From Aerococcus sp. (lineage in GTDB: Bacteria; Bacillota; Bacilli; Lactobacillales; Aerococcaceae): DNA of 54,003 bases. Below, piece after piece: positions 44,153 to 53,237 of the stretch (its first letter is position 1; each line of letters begins with the position of its first letter). The stretch is from the NCBI GenBank assembly GCA_030528155.1, contig JAUMZL010000016.1, forward strand, positions 1 to 54,003, read 5' to 3'. The translations under genes and the position numbers were made by a program. The notes under the pieces are model-generated. The model did not search any database. It was given only the letters and a program-made list of their open reading frames with translations, and was not told where the DNA came from.

Positions 44153-47100
44153 ATGCATCAATTTGTGATTGTACCAGCAGAAGATTCCACTTTTTATCTG
44201 AAGGAAGCGCATCAGTTTCTCCACTTGGACCGACTGACGGCTGTAAAGCAGTATGACATATTTGAATATGAAGCAGATACCTTAAATGAAGCAGCGTTGC
44301 AGGTGTTCCCTAATTATGAAGTGACGGACGATTTAGAGGCACTGGCACAACCGAATAGTTTTCGCTACCGTCAAATCCTTGGTCAATATGACGAAGTAGA
44401 AGAAATGACGGGACGTTTGGTTCACGATATTTTACAACAGACAACCACTTTTCATCATTCGCGGGTGTTGAGGCTAGAGGGATTAGACCAAGAGGAGACA
44501 GAAGCGTTCAAACGTTACTTTGTCAATGAAACAGAAATCGAGTTAGTTCCTTTCAGCGCTTTGGACTATGACATGGGGCAGTCCGATGCGAAAGATTTGC
44601 AGCAGGTGCAGGGCTTCATCACCTTCACTGACGAGCAATTAGCAGACTTAATCAAAGATTATTCGATGGATATGGCGGATATCCGCGTCGTTCAAGCGTA
44701 TTTCCAAGCTGAAGGTGTCAACCCAACCGTATTTCAATTGAAAGTCATCGATACTTATTGGTCTGATCACTGCCGCCACACAACGTTCTTGACAGAATTG
44801 ACAGAAATCACCGTAGAAGACGGGAAGTACCGTGAAGCCATTGAACAGGCCATTGCGGAATATAATGACGTACGAGCACATGTCTACACAGATCGCCATG
44901 TCAAGCCTGTGTCATTGATGGATATGGGCACCATTAATGCCAAAGAAGCCAAACGACTGGGCGTATTAACGAACGTTGATGAATCAGACGAAGTTAATGC
45001 GTGCTGTATCAAGATTAAAGTGGATGTTGATGGAGAAGAGGAAGACTTCCTACTCTATTTCAAGAATGAAACCCACAATCACCCCACGGAAATTGAACCG
45101 TTCGGCGGGGCAGCTACCTGCATTGGTGGTGGGATCCGTGACCCTCTCTCTGGCCGGTCTTATGTTCATCAAGCGTTGCGAATGGTTGGGGCAGGGAATC
45201 CAACCAAAGCATACGAAGAGACCCGCCAAGACAAACTATCGCAGCGCGTATTGGCGCAGCGAGCGGTACAAGGCTACTCCGATTATGGCAATCAAATTGG
45301 CCAAACAGCTGGCTACGTCAAGGAATTTTACCACGACGGCTTTGAAGCTAAACGCATGGAATTAGGCGCGTTGGTTGCTGCTGCACCAGCTGATGCTGTT
45401 GTCCGTCAAATCCCAGAACCAACAGATGTCGTGCTGTTGTTAGGAGGCCCAACTGGACGTGATGGGCTAGGCGCGGCAGTGGGCTCGTCAATGGTTCAAA
45501 CGGAACAATCGAAAGAACTGCAAGGAGCAGAAGTACAAAAAGGGAATCCTGGCATTGAAAGAAAAATTATTCGTCTATTCCGCCAACCAGAAGCCACACG
45601 GTTAATCAAGAAATGTAATGATTTTGGTGCTGGTGGGGTATCGGTAGCCATTGGGGAATTAGCGCCTGGTCTCAGTATTGACCTCGATCAAGTCCCATTG
45701 AAATATGCAGGGATGGATCCAAGTGAAATTGCTCTCTCAGAATCACAAGAACGAATGGCCATCGTTGTAGCAAAAAGTGATGTTGAAACATTTGTTTCTT
45801 TAGCAGAAGCGGAAGACTTAATGGCCACACCAGTAGCTACGGTGACTGATTCGCCTTATATGGTGATGAACTACAAGGGCGAGGAAGTGCTTCGTCTCAG
45901 ACGCGATTTCTTAGATTCGAATGGGGGAAAGAAGACCGCCCAAGCACATATCATCAGTAACGATTTTGAAGCAGAGCGTCGGGACGATCGCCCGATCAAG
46001 GAGCAATTGGGTGATGTGAAATACGCGAGTCAGAAAGCAATTGGCCAAAACTTTGACTTCACTATCGGTAAAGGAACTGTCTTAGCGCCGTTTGGTGGTA
46101 AGAATCAGATAACGGAACAAGAAGGCATGGTAGCTAAAATTCCAGTGCTCGGTCATGAAACAAAGAGTGTCTCTGTTATGTCGGGGGCTTTCTATCCAGA
46201 TATTGCGACTCAATCGCCATTTCATGGAGCATACTATGCCGTCTTGGCTTCTATTGCTAAAACAGTTGGGCTAGGCGTACCTTATCCGGACGTTCGATTA
46301 AGCTTCCAAGAATTTTTTGAAAGCCTCACCTCCAAAGAAAAATGGGGCAAACCAACTGGGGCCTTACTCGGTGCTTTCCATGCTTTGAAACAGCTAGATT
46401 TGGCTTCGATTGGTGGCAAGGATAGTATGAGTGGGACTTTTGAGGATTTAGTCGTGCCACCGTCTCTGATTAGTTTTTCGGTTGGGAAGACGACCATTGA
46501 TCGCGTACAATCGCGAGAATTCAAGGCGACGGACTCTCAAATTGTTCTATTAAAACCTGATCTAACCGCTGAGGATCTCTACCTGACGGATCAACTGAAA
46601 GAGATGTTTGAAACGGTGGATGCTTTACTTAAAGATAACCAGGTTCGGGCGATTGGATTGACGAACGACAAGACCATTGAGCAGAATGTTGTGGAAATGG
46701 CATTAGGTAATGGTATCGGAGCAAGCATTGATCAGCACTATCTCCATCAAAAATACCCAGTGGCTTACCTGATTGAAACTCGAAAAGGACTCGATGTGCC
46801 AATGGGCGAGGTCATCGGTGAAACAACCGCTACGAATGAAGTCGTTCTTGATCAAACGTATGCTTTGCCTGAACTGCTAGCGACCTACGCAAAGCCACTA
46901 GCAGATGTTTTCACAGACATTCCATTTGAAGAAAAAATGCCGGTAGCCCAACCATTGGAAGTGCCAACAATCACTAGTGATTGCCGTGTTCTAATCGTGG
47001 TGACTAACGGTGTGAATGGCGAATATGATCTTAAGGAGACCTTCCGTCAGTATACCAAACAGGTCGATACCTTCATTATCCAAGAAGAGCTTGACTACAA

Positions 47101-47692
47101 AGGATCGATCGCCCGTTTGAAAGAAAAGATGATGGCCTATGATATTCTTGCTTTTGCGGATGGTTCGATCTTCTCCAATCGTTTATTCTATGGCGAAGGA
47201 ATGTCATTAATCCTGAACGATCTAAAAGATGCCTTGACGATCTTTATGGAAAAACACTATGTTCTTGCTGTGGGGGCTGCTATGGCTGGCTTTGTTAACA
47301 ACGGTTGGTTAGAATTTGGCAAGGCGCAGCCTGGCACGCATCTTCACTATCAGAACAACCCCTATGATAAGTACATCGCAACGACTGTTCCGGTTAATGT
47401 TGTCAAAGATAGTCCGTTTGCGCCAAAAGGCAGTTATACTACGGCTTTATCTGGGTATACCCTCACTTTGACGAGTGATGACACAGTAGATCTCACTGAT
47501 CAAATTCTCTCACGTTATGCCACTTTTATTGCTGGTGTTGATGGTATCGATGCGATGGTGGATCCAAGTGGACATCTGCTCGGAATCAATTCAAATACGG
47601 AGCGCTTCTTTGCTGGGGGAGTGAAGAATGTATCGGTACATGAATCGCCACTGATTGCCAACTTAGTTAAGGTAGCTAAACAAACGAAATAA
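44153..47692 (+). CDS. purL: FGAM synthase, single-chain PurL, with degenerate glutaminase domain
   Basis: 1179 residues: PurS-like N-terminus (about 1-145), synthetase core (about 150-940; SDHCRHTTF at 204-212, FKNETHNHPTEIEP, GGKDSMSG) and a C-terminal glutaminase-like domain (942-1179). The core looks intact. The last domain keeps the VLIVVTNGVNGEYD start, but the nucleophile elbow GICNGFQAL reads AVGAAMAGF, with Gly1041 at the Cys position. The downstream GHSERxE catalytic His/Glu motif reads NSNTERFF, and the SHGEG loop is absent. No purQ or purS gene is seen. It should run on ammonia, not glutamine. Start ATG behind GAGGA; GTG at 44141 is less likely. Confidence 0.92.
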   Translation: MHQFVIVPAEDSTFYLKEAHQFLHLDRLTAVKQYDIFEYEADTLNEAALQVFPNYEVTDDLEALAQPNSFRYRQILGQYDEVEEMTGRLVHDILQQTTTFHHSRVLRLEGLDQEETEAFKRYFVNETEIELVPFSALDYDMGQSDAKDLQQVQGFITFTDEQLADLIKDYSMDMADIRVVQAYFQAEGVNPTVFQLKVIDTYWSDHCRHTTFLTELTEITVEDGKYREAIEQAIAEYNDVRAHVYTDRHVKPVSLMDMGTINAKEAKRLGVLTNVDESDEVNACCIKIKVDVDGEEEDFLLYFKNETHNHPTEIEPFGGAATCIGGGIRDPLSGRSYVHQALRMVGAGNPTKAYEETRQDKLSQRVLAQRAVQGYSDYGNQIGQTAGYVKEFYHDGFEAKRMELGALVAAAPADAVVRQIPEPTDVVLLLGGPTGRDGLGAAVGSSMVQTEQSKELQGAEVQKGNPGIERKIIRLFRQPEATRLIKKCNDFGAGGVSVAIGELAPGLSIDLDQVPLKYAGMDPSEIALSESQERMAIVVAKSDVETFVSLAEAEDLMATPVATVTDSPYMVMNYKGEEVLRLRRDFLDSNGGKKTAQAHIISNDFEAERRDDRPIKEQLGDVKYASQKAIGQNFDFTIGKGTVLAPFGGKNQITEQEGMVAKIPVLGHETKSVSVMSGAFYPDIATQSPFHGAYYAVLASIAKTVGLGVPYPDVRLSFQEFFESLTSKEKWGKPTGALLGAFHALKQLDLASIGGKDSMSGTFEDLVVPPSLISFSVGKTTIDRVQSREFKATDSQIVLLKPDLTAEDLYLTDQLKEMFETVDALLKDNQVRAIGLTNDKTIEQNVVEMALGNGIGASIDQHYLHQKYPVAYLIETRKGLDVPMGEVIGETTATNEVVLDQTYALPELLATYAKPLADVFTDIPFEEKMPVAQPLEVPTITSDCRVLIVVTNGVNGEYDLKETFRQYTKQVDTFIIQEELDYKGSIARLKEKMMAYDILAFADGSIFSNRLFYGEGMSLILNDLKDALTIFMEKHYVLAVGAAMAGFVNNGWLEFGKAQPGTHLHYQNNPYDKYIATTVPVNVVKDSPFAPKGSYTTALSGYTLTLTSDDTVDLTDQILSRYATFIAGVDGIDAMVDPSGHLLGINSNTERFFAGGVKNVSVHESPLIANLVKVAKQTK

Positions 47693-47762
47693 GTGGCTTT
47701 AGCTGACAGTAAAGCTAATAATGTAAAGAAGAAGGATTAGGAGCCTTAAGATGGCTCATTTC

Positions 47763-47795
47763 AAGGCAGCATTTAAACCGCATGCTGCCTTTTTT
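47763..47795 (+). terminator. Terminator of the purine operon
   Basis: AAGGCAGCAT and ATGCTGCCTT, 9-nt loop, then a T run. A smaller GAGCC/GGCTC hairpin lies at 47741-47757. Confidence 0.9.
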
Positions 47796-47844
47796 ACATA
47801 TGGAATAAATGGAACTGAGCATATCTATTAAGCGCTACCTTCGT

Positions 47845-47850
47845 TATAAT
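47845..47850 (+). promoter_or_regulatory. Candidate -10 for pepX
   Basis: TATAAT 68 nt before the pepX start; the -35 (TATCTA at 17 nt) is poor. Confidence 0.4.
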
Positions 47851-47917
47851 AGGGGATATAAACAAAGATGCTACTAGCGGCATGAAACTGTAATGCCAAG
47901 GCAAAGGAGGTCTTTTG

Positions 47918-50077
47918 ATGATTACGATTGATGCGCACGCGCTACGTGCGATTGCTAGTGAACTGTTAGGGAGCGAAACGGTCACAAAAAATGCCGTGCT
48001 GAGTTATTTCAACGGATTAGAGTGGCCCAAGAACGTAAAAGAACCGCTGAGTCGCTTGATGGCTCAGGATTTTTCTACACCAGAAGCTTTACTCGATACG
48101 ATATTGCAATACCCAGTCACCCGCAATATTTCGGTGCTGGAGCAACTCTTTATGGCGAAGCGCCTGCCGTGTTTCCTGACGACATACCGTCCACAGGGGC
48201 CAATCGTGTTCCATGAACGCACGCTGATGGCCTATGATGAAACCACAGCCATTAAGGAACGGGTCTATGTCGAAACAGCTTATTCCACGAATGGCGAGCC
48301 TTATGGTGATTTGACGGAAATTTATATTCAGCGTCCCCGTGAGATCAAATCTGGGTGTCCCATCGTGTATGTCGCTGATCCATACATGATGGGTGCAGTG
48401 GATGAAGCCTTTACAAAGCATTTGTACCCGCACAAAGAAGAATACCGCGATCCCATTGAAGACATTGAGTTGCCATTAGCACCAGAACCGGCGCAAAAAC
48501 GGCCACAGGGTGAACGGATGGAGACGCCAAAAGAAATCACTTTGCCGACGTTCCAAGGGATGAATCCAGCCTTTAACCATTATCTAGCAAAGGGCTATGC
48601 GCTGGTGTACTACGCCGGGCGCGGAGCCTATTACTCTCAGGGGTTCAATGTGACAGGTACGCAGTTAGAAATTGAAGCGGTCGATGCCGTCCTGCGTTGG
48701 GTTGATGGCGATGCACAAGGGGTCTATGATCTTGAGGCCAAAGAACAAGTGTATTGCGATTGGAGCAATGGGGCAGTTGGGATGACGGGACGTTCCTATT
48801 TAGGGACATTGCAGATTGGAGCGGCAACAATCACCCAAACAAAATCCTTGAAGACCATCGTTCCAGAAGCGGCCATTGCGAGCTGGTATGACTATTATCG
48901 CTACAATGGGCTGGTGGTAGCGCCACAGGGATTCTTCGGTGAAGATATTGACTTACTGACGTGGTTCTGTGAGAGCTTCCTCCTTAATCCAACCAACAGC
49001 GCGCATGACCGTATTGAACAGTGGGAGAGTTTGAAACGACAAATTCAGCATGACATGGATCGAGGGAGCGGCCAGTACAATGCTTTTTGGGATGGTGGCA
49101 ATTATCTCAATCATGCTGACCATATTGCTGTTCCGTTCCTCTTTATTCAGGGAACGGCGGATTGGAATGTGAAGACCTCTCATCTGTTCAAGTTGATGCG
49201 ATCAACGGCCAATAATCACAGTCAGCGCAATATGATCATTCATCGCGGGAAACACATTTCCTTACATGCTTTACAAAATGATCATTTCTTGAAACGCCTC
49301 GATGAATGGTTCGATTACCATCTGTTAGGTATTGGTACATTAGACTGGAAAAATGGCGATGCGCTTGTGCAAAGTCCATATGATCCTGATGAATGGACGA
49401 TGGTCAATTACGATCAACGGCAAACCACGCATTGGCATGTGGGGAGTCGTGGTACGCTCACGACAGATAGTGATGATAAAATGGCGTCAAAAGTCATCAC
49501 ATTCCAAGATCAAGTGGATTATCCATCTATCGCTATGTGGGAACATGATGTGGTGAAAAATGAGGCGATAGCCACCCACTGGCAGAGCAAAGCACTCACA
49601 GAGGATTACCATATTCATGGCGATGTGAACGTTGAATTGGAAGTAGAGGCGAGTGAAGCGCCGGGAGCTTTGAGTGCAATGTTAGTCGATGTCGGCAGTG
49701 CCGTACGTCTCGATGAGAAGATGCACGCGCTGACAGAAACTGAGCAAGTGGCTTGGCATGTAAATGTGCCTAAAACGCAATTTACTTGTGCCCCAGCGAG
49801 TGACTATCATATTATTACTCGTGGCTGGACCAATTTATTGAACCCAGAACATCGCCGCACGCCCCTCACCCGAGCAGAGTGGCAATCATCACCTCGCCAG
49901 TGCTACAAGATTGATATGATGGGAATGGATTATACGGTGAAGGCAGGACATCAATTGATGTTAGTGGTTTATGGATACGACCGTGAATATACATTCCATC
50001 CGACGATTGCGCGCAACTTTAGTCTGGACGTGGCTAAGGTTAGATTAGCGGTAGATGGACTGCCTACAAAAGAGTAA
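47918..50077 (+). CDS. pepX: Xaa-Pro dipeptidyl-peptidase PepX (family S15)
   Basis: 719 residues, shorter than the 760-790 of most PepX. The nucleophile is Ser293 in GMTGRSYLGT; GTADWNVKTSH holds the Asp and GKHISLHAL the His of the triad. The helical N-terminal domain, the alpha/beta hydrolase core and the beta-sandwich C-terminal domain follow in order. It releases X-Pro dipeptides from peptides in the cytoplasm. AAGGAGG lies 7 nt before ATG; a TTG one codon upstream is rejected. It stands alone behind its own promoter. Confidence 0.93.
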   Translation: MITIDAHALRAIASELLGSETVTKNAVLSYFNGLEWPKNVKEPLSRLMAQDFSTPEALLDTILQYPVTRNISVLEQLFMAKRLPCFLTTYRPQGPIVFHERTLMAYDETTAIKERVYVETAYSTNGEPYGDLTEIYIQRPREIKSGCPIVYVADPYMMGAVDEAFTKHLYPHKEEYRDPIEDIELPLAPEPAQKRPQGERMETPKEITLPTFQGMNPAFNHYLAKGYALVYYAGRGAYYSQGFNVTGTQLEIEAVDAVLRWVDGDAQGVYDLEAKEQVYCDWSNGAVGMTGRSYLGTLQIGAATITQTKSLKTIVPEAAIASWYDYYRYNGLVVAPQGFFGEDIDLLTWFCESFLLNPTNSAHDRIEQWESLKRQIQHDMDRGSGQYNAFWDGGNYLNHADHIAVPFLFIQGTADWNVKTSHLFKLMRSTANNHSQRNMIIHRGKHISLHALQNDHFLKRLDEWFDYHLLGIGTLDWKNGDALVQSPYDPDEWTMVNYDQRQTTHWHVGSRGTLTTDSDDKMASKVITFQDQVDYPSIAMWEHDVVKNEAIATHWQSKALTEDYHIHGDVNVELEVEASEAPGALSAMLVDVGSAVRLDEKMHALTETEQVAWHVNVPKTQFTCAPASDYHIITRGWTNLLNPEHRRTPLTRAEWQSSPRQCYKIDMMGMDYTVKAGHQLMLVVYGYDREYTFHPTIARNFSLDVAKVRLAVDGLPTKE

Positions 50078-50121
50078 CGATAAGTGCAGGACTAGCGGAT
50101 CACTTTACTTGGAGTGGTTCG

Positions 50122-50781
50122 GTGCCTAGGTATAATGAGAGGATGGAGGATGTGTTACAACTACGTGAAGTTAAACAGGAAGAAATAAACGCATGCATTC
50201 GCTTGGTTCAAGCGGCATTCGATGATTATCTCTTCTTTAAAGCTTATGTTGACGATCCTGAGCGCAAGGAACAGTTTTACAATAAACTGATGGAAATTTG
50301 GGTGCGTTCTATTGCAGATCGGCACACATTATATGTTGGCGAAGAATTCGGAGAGATTCAAGCGGTAGCAGGGGTGCAACGCCCGCATCAAAAGGATATT
50401 GAGAATCGCGATTACCTTGATTATGGTGGGCGGGAAGCCTTAGCTATTGCGGGAGAAGACGATACCAAGCGCTTCCTCGAGATGTTAGCAATCTCGGATG
50501 AACCGTGCCACGCCATCCCGCAGCCCAAATGGTACTTTGAATTATTGGCTGTGCGGACGGATCGTTCGGGTAGAGGGATTGGTACACGGATGTTTACAGA
50601 AGGATTGCTCCCACTCGTTGCCCAAAACGGTGGGGGAATCACTACCTTGAACACCAATACTGAACCTAATGTGCGTTTCTATCTGAAAAACGGCTTCAAA
50701 GTGATCGATGAGCGGTGGTTACACGCGAACGGCCATGAGATTCCTAATTGGTCATTCGTTCGCAATGTTGAACCAGTATAA
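50122..50781 (+). CDS. GNAT-family N-acetyltransferase
   Basis: 219 residues from the GTG at 50122. The acetyl-CoA motif A reads LLAVRTDRSGRGIGTRMF, preceded by a strand containing KWYFEL, and NTEPNVRFYLKNGFKV is motif B. Substrate unknown. The start is uncertain: GTG has GGAG 7 nt before it, but a TATAAT at 50131-50136 lies inside this frame, so ATG 50143 could be a near-leaderless start. The homologous region begins only at about LREVKQEEI, which does not decide it. Confidence 0.75.
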   Translation: MPRYNERMEDVLQLREVKQEEINACIRLVQAAFDDYLFFKAYVDDPERKEQFYNKLMEIWVRSIADRHTLYVGEEFGEIQAVAGVQRPHQKDIENRDYLDYGGREALAIAGEDDTKRFLEMLAISDEPCHAIPQPKWYFELLAVRTDRSGRGIGTRMFTEGLLPLVAQNGGGITTLNTNTEPNVRFYLKNGFKVIDERWLHANGHEIPNWSFVRNVEPV

Positions 50782-50796
50782 ACGAGCAATAGAAAA

Positions 50797-50865
50797 GAGC
50801 CATCTCGATGAGATAGTAACCGCTTGAAAGCGGAGGCTACTCAACTTGAGATGGCTCGTTTTTAT
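50797..50865. terminator. Terminator between GNAT and dps, with inner hairpin
   Basis: GAGCCATCTC (50797-50806) pairs with GAGATGGCTC (50848-50857), enclosing a second hairpin CCGCTT/AAGCGG (50820-50833), with GTTTTTATTTT behind. It serves the plus-strand gene and probably also dps. Confidence 0.75.
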
Positions 50866-50879
50866 TTTACGGTAGAAAA

Positions 50880-51347
50880 TTAAGGTTCAATCGCAGGGGC
50901 ATGGTTCCCTTCTGCTTCAATCATCCATAATGTTTTTTGGCAATCGCCCAAGAAACCAGTAGCTAAGTCTTCGGAAGCGATGTCGCCTTCTTCTTGTGCG
51001 GCTGCAATCGCTGCTTCATAGTCTGCAATCAGAATACGCAAGGCTTTGGCAATGCGCGCTAAATCTTCTGGAATCGTAGAGGACCAATCGCCTTTTTGAT
51101 CGGGTAATTGGCTGTGCTCTAGATATTCACCAAACGAGGAGTAAGGGTCGCCATCAATTGTAATGAGCCGTTCGGAAACATCATCTAACTGTGCAAAGAC
51201 ATCCTCCATCATTTCATCCATTTTAGGATGATAATAGAGGAAACCGTGTCCCCGCATGTACCAGTGAATTTGGTGCAAGGTCAGATGCATGTGTGTTAAA
51301 TCCGCTACCAGTTGATTCAGTGCTTCTTTTGTTTTTGTATAAGCCAT
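50880..51347 (-). CDS. dps: Dps-family DNA-binding / ferritin-like protein
   Basis: 155 residues. All ferroxidase ligands can be placed: His28, His40, Asp44, Asp55 and Glu59, with the same spacing as Listeria Dps (H31, H43, D47, D58, E62). It forms dodecamers that oxidise iron with peroxide and protect DNA. I use the ATG at 51347 with AAAGGA 9 nt upstream. Its promoter is at 51372-51400. It is monocistronic; no PerR box was identified. Confidence 0.93.
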   Translation of the reverse strand: MAYTKTKEALNQLVADLTHMHLTLHQIHWYMRGHGFLYYHPKMDEMMEDVFAQLDDVSERLITIDGDPYSSFGEYLEHSQLPDQKGDWSSTIPEDLARIAKALRILIADYEAAIAAAQEEGDIASEDLATGFLGDCQKTLWMIEAEGNHAPAIEP

Positions 51348-51371
51348 GTTCAGCACATCCTTTCTAGAATC

Positions 51372-51400
51372 ATTATAAAGAAAAACGCTAACACTGTAAA
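51372..51400 (-). promoter_or_regulatory. dps promoter
   Basis: On the minus strand TTTACA (51395-51400), 17-nt spacer, TATAAT (51372-51377). Confidence 0.7.
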
Positions 51401-51553
51401 AAATTACGTGTGGGTATAGTGGCGTAGAGGGGAAAATAAGGTAGTTCTCATTTCCATCAGAAAGAGAACGAGAGGGAAAGACACAGGAAGCGGCAACTGA
51501 AAGGAAAGGGGGTAGATAGCCTGTAACAAACCTGTTTTGGTCAAGGCGTGACG

Positions 51554-51581
51554 TTGCGCCTTTAGTGGTTTTTTGTATAAT
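51554..51581 (+). promoter_or_regulatory. Glycosyltransferase promoter
   Basis: TTGCGC (51554-51559), 16-nt spacer, TATAAT (51576-51581). The -35 overlaps a small hairpin AAGGCG/CGCCTT (51543-51562). Confidence 0.5.
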
Positions 51582-51625
51582 AGAGGTGATATTAGACGAA
51601 GATAAGAGCAGACGGGGGAGAGAAC

Positions 51626-52648
51626 ATGCTGCACATTAATATGATCTCACGCGGTGAAGAGGTCAAAGGACAGGGCGTTGGAACGGCATATGAGAGCTTG
51701 ATGGATATGTTACAACGGTTAACCAGTGATGATTTAGCGTTGCAATTTAACCAATTGAAAGGTGCGGATCTGAATCACGTTCATACGGTTCATCCCTTCT
51801 GCTACGAAGAGATGATTCGTTCATCCAAACCGAGTTGCATGCATGTTCATTTCTTACCGGAAACACTAGAAGGGAGTATTGCGCTTCCTTCACAGTTGCA
51901 AAAAATGTTCTATAAATACGTGTTGACCGTCTATCGTACGGCTGATGAATTAATTGTTGTTAATCCTATTTTCATTGATGCCTTGGTAGACTATGGGTTT
52001 GACCGCGATCGCATCACCTTTATTCCCAATGTCGTCGATCGCCAAACCTTTAAGCCACTGCTATCAGCGGATCGTACGATTGGGTATGAACGCTATGATT
52101 TAGACCCTGATCGCTTCACTGTGCTCAGTGTGGGACAGGTACAGACCCGTAAAGGAGTGCTGGATTTTGCTGAAATTGCGCGGAAAATGCCAGATGTGCA
52201 ATTTCTTTGGGCGGGAGACTTTTCATTCGGTGCAATTACTGATGGCTATGAAGAACTAAAGAAGCTGCGCGAAAACCCACCAGAGAATTTGCGATTTTTA
52301 GGGATGGTTGAACGCAGTGATATGAATCTGCTCTACAACATTTGTGATTGCTTATTGATGACGTCATACAACGAACTATTTCCAATGGCTATTATCGAGG
52401 CAGTGAATGCCGGCACGCCAATCTTACTTAGGGACTTAGATCTCTACAAAGAAATCTATTTCACCGAATACTTGCGAGCAGCAAATAATGATGAATTTTG
52501 CGACCAATTGACGCGTCTCGCGCATGATCCTGCCTTACAGCTGCAGGCAAAAATAGCCTCGCGAAAGATTGCGACAGACTATGCGGAAGAAAAGACGGCC
52601 AAACGCTGGGTAGAATACTACCAGCAATTCTATGAACGCTGGGGCTAG
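51626..52648 (+). CDS. Family 4 glycosyltransferase (glycolipid type)
   Basis: 340 residues, GT-B fold. The N-terminus MLHINMISRGEEVKGQGVGT includes the conserved loop of this group; the C-terminal half has SVGQVQTRKGVLDF, the FLGMVERSDMN segment and MTSYNELFPMAIIEA, equal to the EX7E motif of GT4. It resembles the streptococcal CpoA/LafB enzymes that add galactose or glucose to glucosyl-diacylglycerol (lipoteichoic-acid anchor), but the exact donor and acceptor are inference. GGGGGAGAG precedes ATG. No second glycolipid transferase adjoins it. Confidence 0.8.
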   Translation: MLHINMISRGEEVKGQGVGTAYESLMDMLQRLTSDDLALQFNQLKGADLNHVHTVHPFCYEEMIRSSKPSCMHVHFLPETLEGSIALPSQLQKMFYKYVLTVYRTADELIVVNPIFIDALVDYGFDRDRITFIPNVVDRQTFKPLLSADRTIGYERYDLDPDRFTVLSVGQVQTRKGVLDFAEIARKMPDVQFLWAGDFSFGAITDGYEELKKLRENPPENLRFLGMVERSDMNLLYNICDCLLMTSYNELFPMAIIEAVNAGTPILLRDLDLYKEIYFTEYLRAANNDEFCDQLTRLAHDPALQLQAKIASRKIATDYAEEKTAKRWVEYYQQFYERWG

Positions 52649-52847
52649 GCTGTCTTTGTCATAGAGTGGTACATTTCAGAGAAGTATTATTTTTTTGATG
52701 GCAATCGTTGGCGTTGCTGAATGAATTTGGCATTTTAGGGCAAGGGTACTGATGACGAGCCACAGTGGTTGTTATTTGTGGTGAAGGTGGACGTCACGTT
52801 GGCGAGAGTTAAAAATTAAAAGTGGCTGTGATGTTGATAGAATGATT

Positions 52848-52917
52848 AGATGCGGTGGTAGTTAGCATATTGACGAGATGTTTAGAAGCATTGTTAGCTG
52901 AAACTAGCATCGCATCT
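52848..52917 (+). ncRNA. Candidate structured RNA upstream of tRNA-Ala
   Basis: AGATGCG (52848-52854) pairs with CGCATCT (52911-52917), and TAGTT pairs with AACTA inside, giving an interrupted stem of about 70 nt. It lies in the 332-nt gap 52649-52980, which has no credible gene. Strand and transcription are uncertain; no known RNA family was recognised. Confidence 0.25.
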
Positions 52918-52980
52918 TCACGATTTTCAGTGAAAAGGCTTTTCTTTTTGGAGCAATAGCGTTATAGTTATTGCTGTTAG

Positions 52981-53053
52981 GGGCGAGTAGCTCAGCTGGG
53001 AGAGCGCCGGCGTCGCATGCCGGAGGTCGCGAGTTCGATCCTCGTTTCGTCCA
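52981..53053 (+). tRNA. tRNA-Ala, anticodon CGC
   Basis: 73-nt cloverleaf without encoded CCA. Acceptor GGGCGAG/TTCGTCC with the G3-U70 alanine identity pair; D-stem GCTC/GAGC; anticodon stem CCGGC/GCCGG with loop GTCGCAT (anticodon CGC at 53014-53016); T-stem GCGAG/CTCGT with loop TTCGATC. Base 32 is G where a pyrimidine is usual. A TATAGT (52963-52968) lies just upstream. It reads GCG codons. Confidence 0.93.
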
Positions 53054-53147
53054 TAGCAGTACTAGGATGGGTTCGCTATGACCATAGCTAGGATTGGCTA
53101 TGAGTAAGGTGAGACATGTTAGAAATAATGCCATTCTTTTTCAGTAC

Positions 53148-53175
53148 AAAAAGCTCTGTTTCCAGAGCTTTTTTG
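53148..53175 (+). terminator. Terminator after the tRNA
   Basis: AAAAAGCTCTG and CAGAGCTTTTT with a 4-nt loop, then more T; about 95 nt after the tRNA. Confidence 0.85.
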
Positions 53176-53237
53176 TGTATATTGAGAGGAAATTCATCAT
53201 ATGTAACGGTTGGCACGGCAGGATTAAGGGGGAGAAA

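Noticed and set aside
47693-47760. Short inverted repeats after purL
   Set aside because: Small stems without T tract; the clear terminator lies just behind them.
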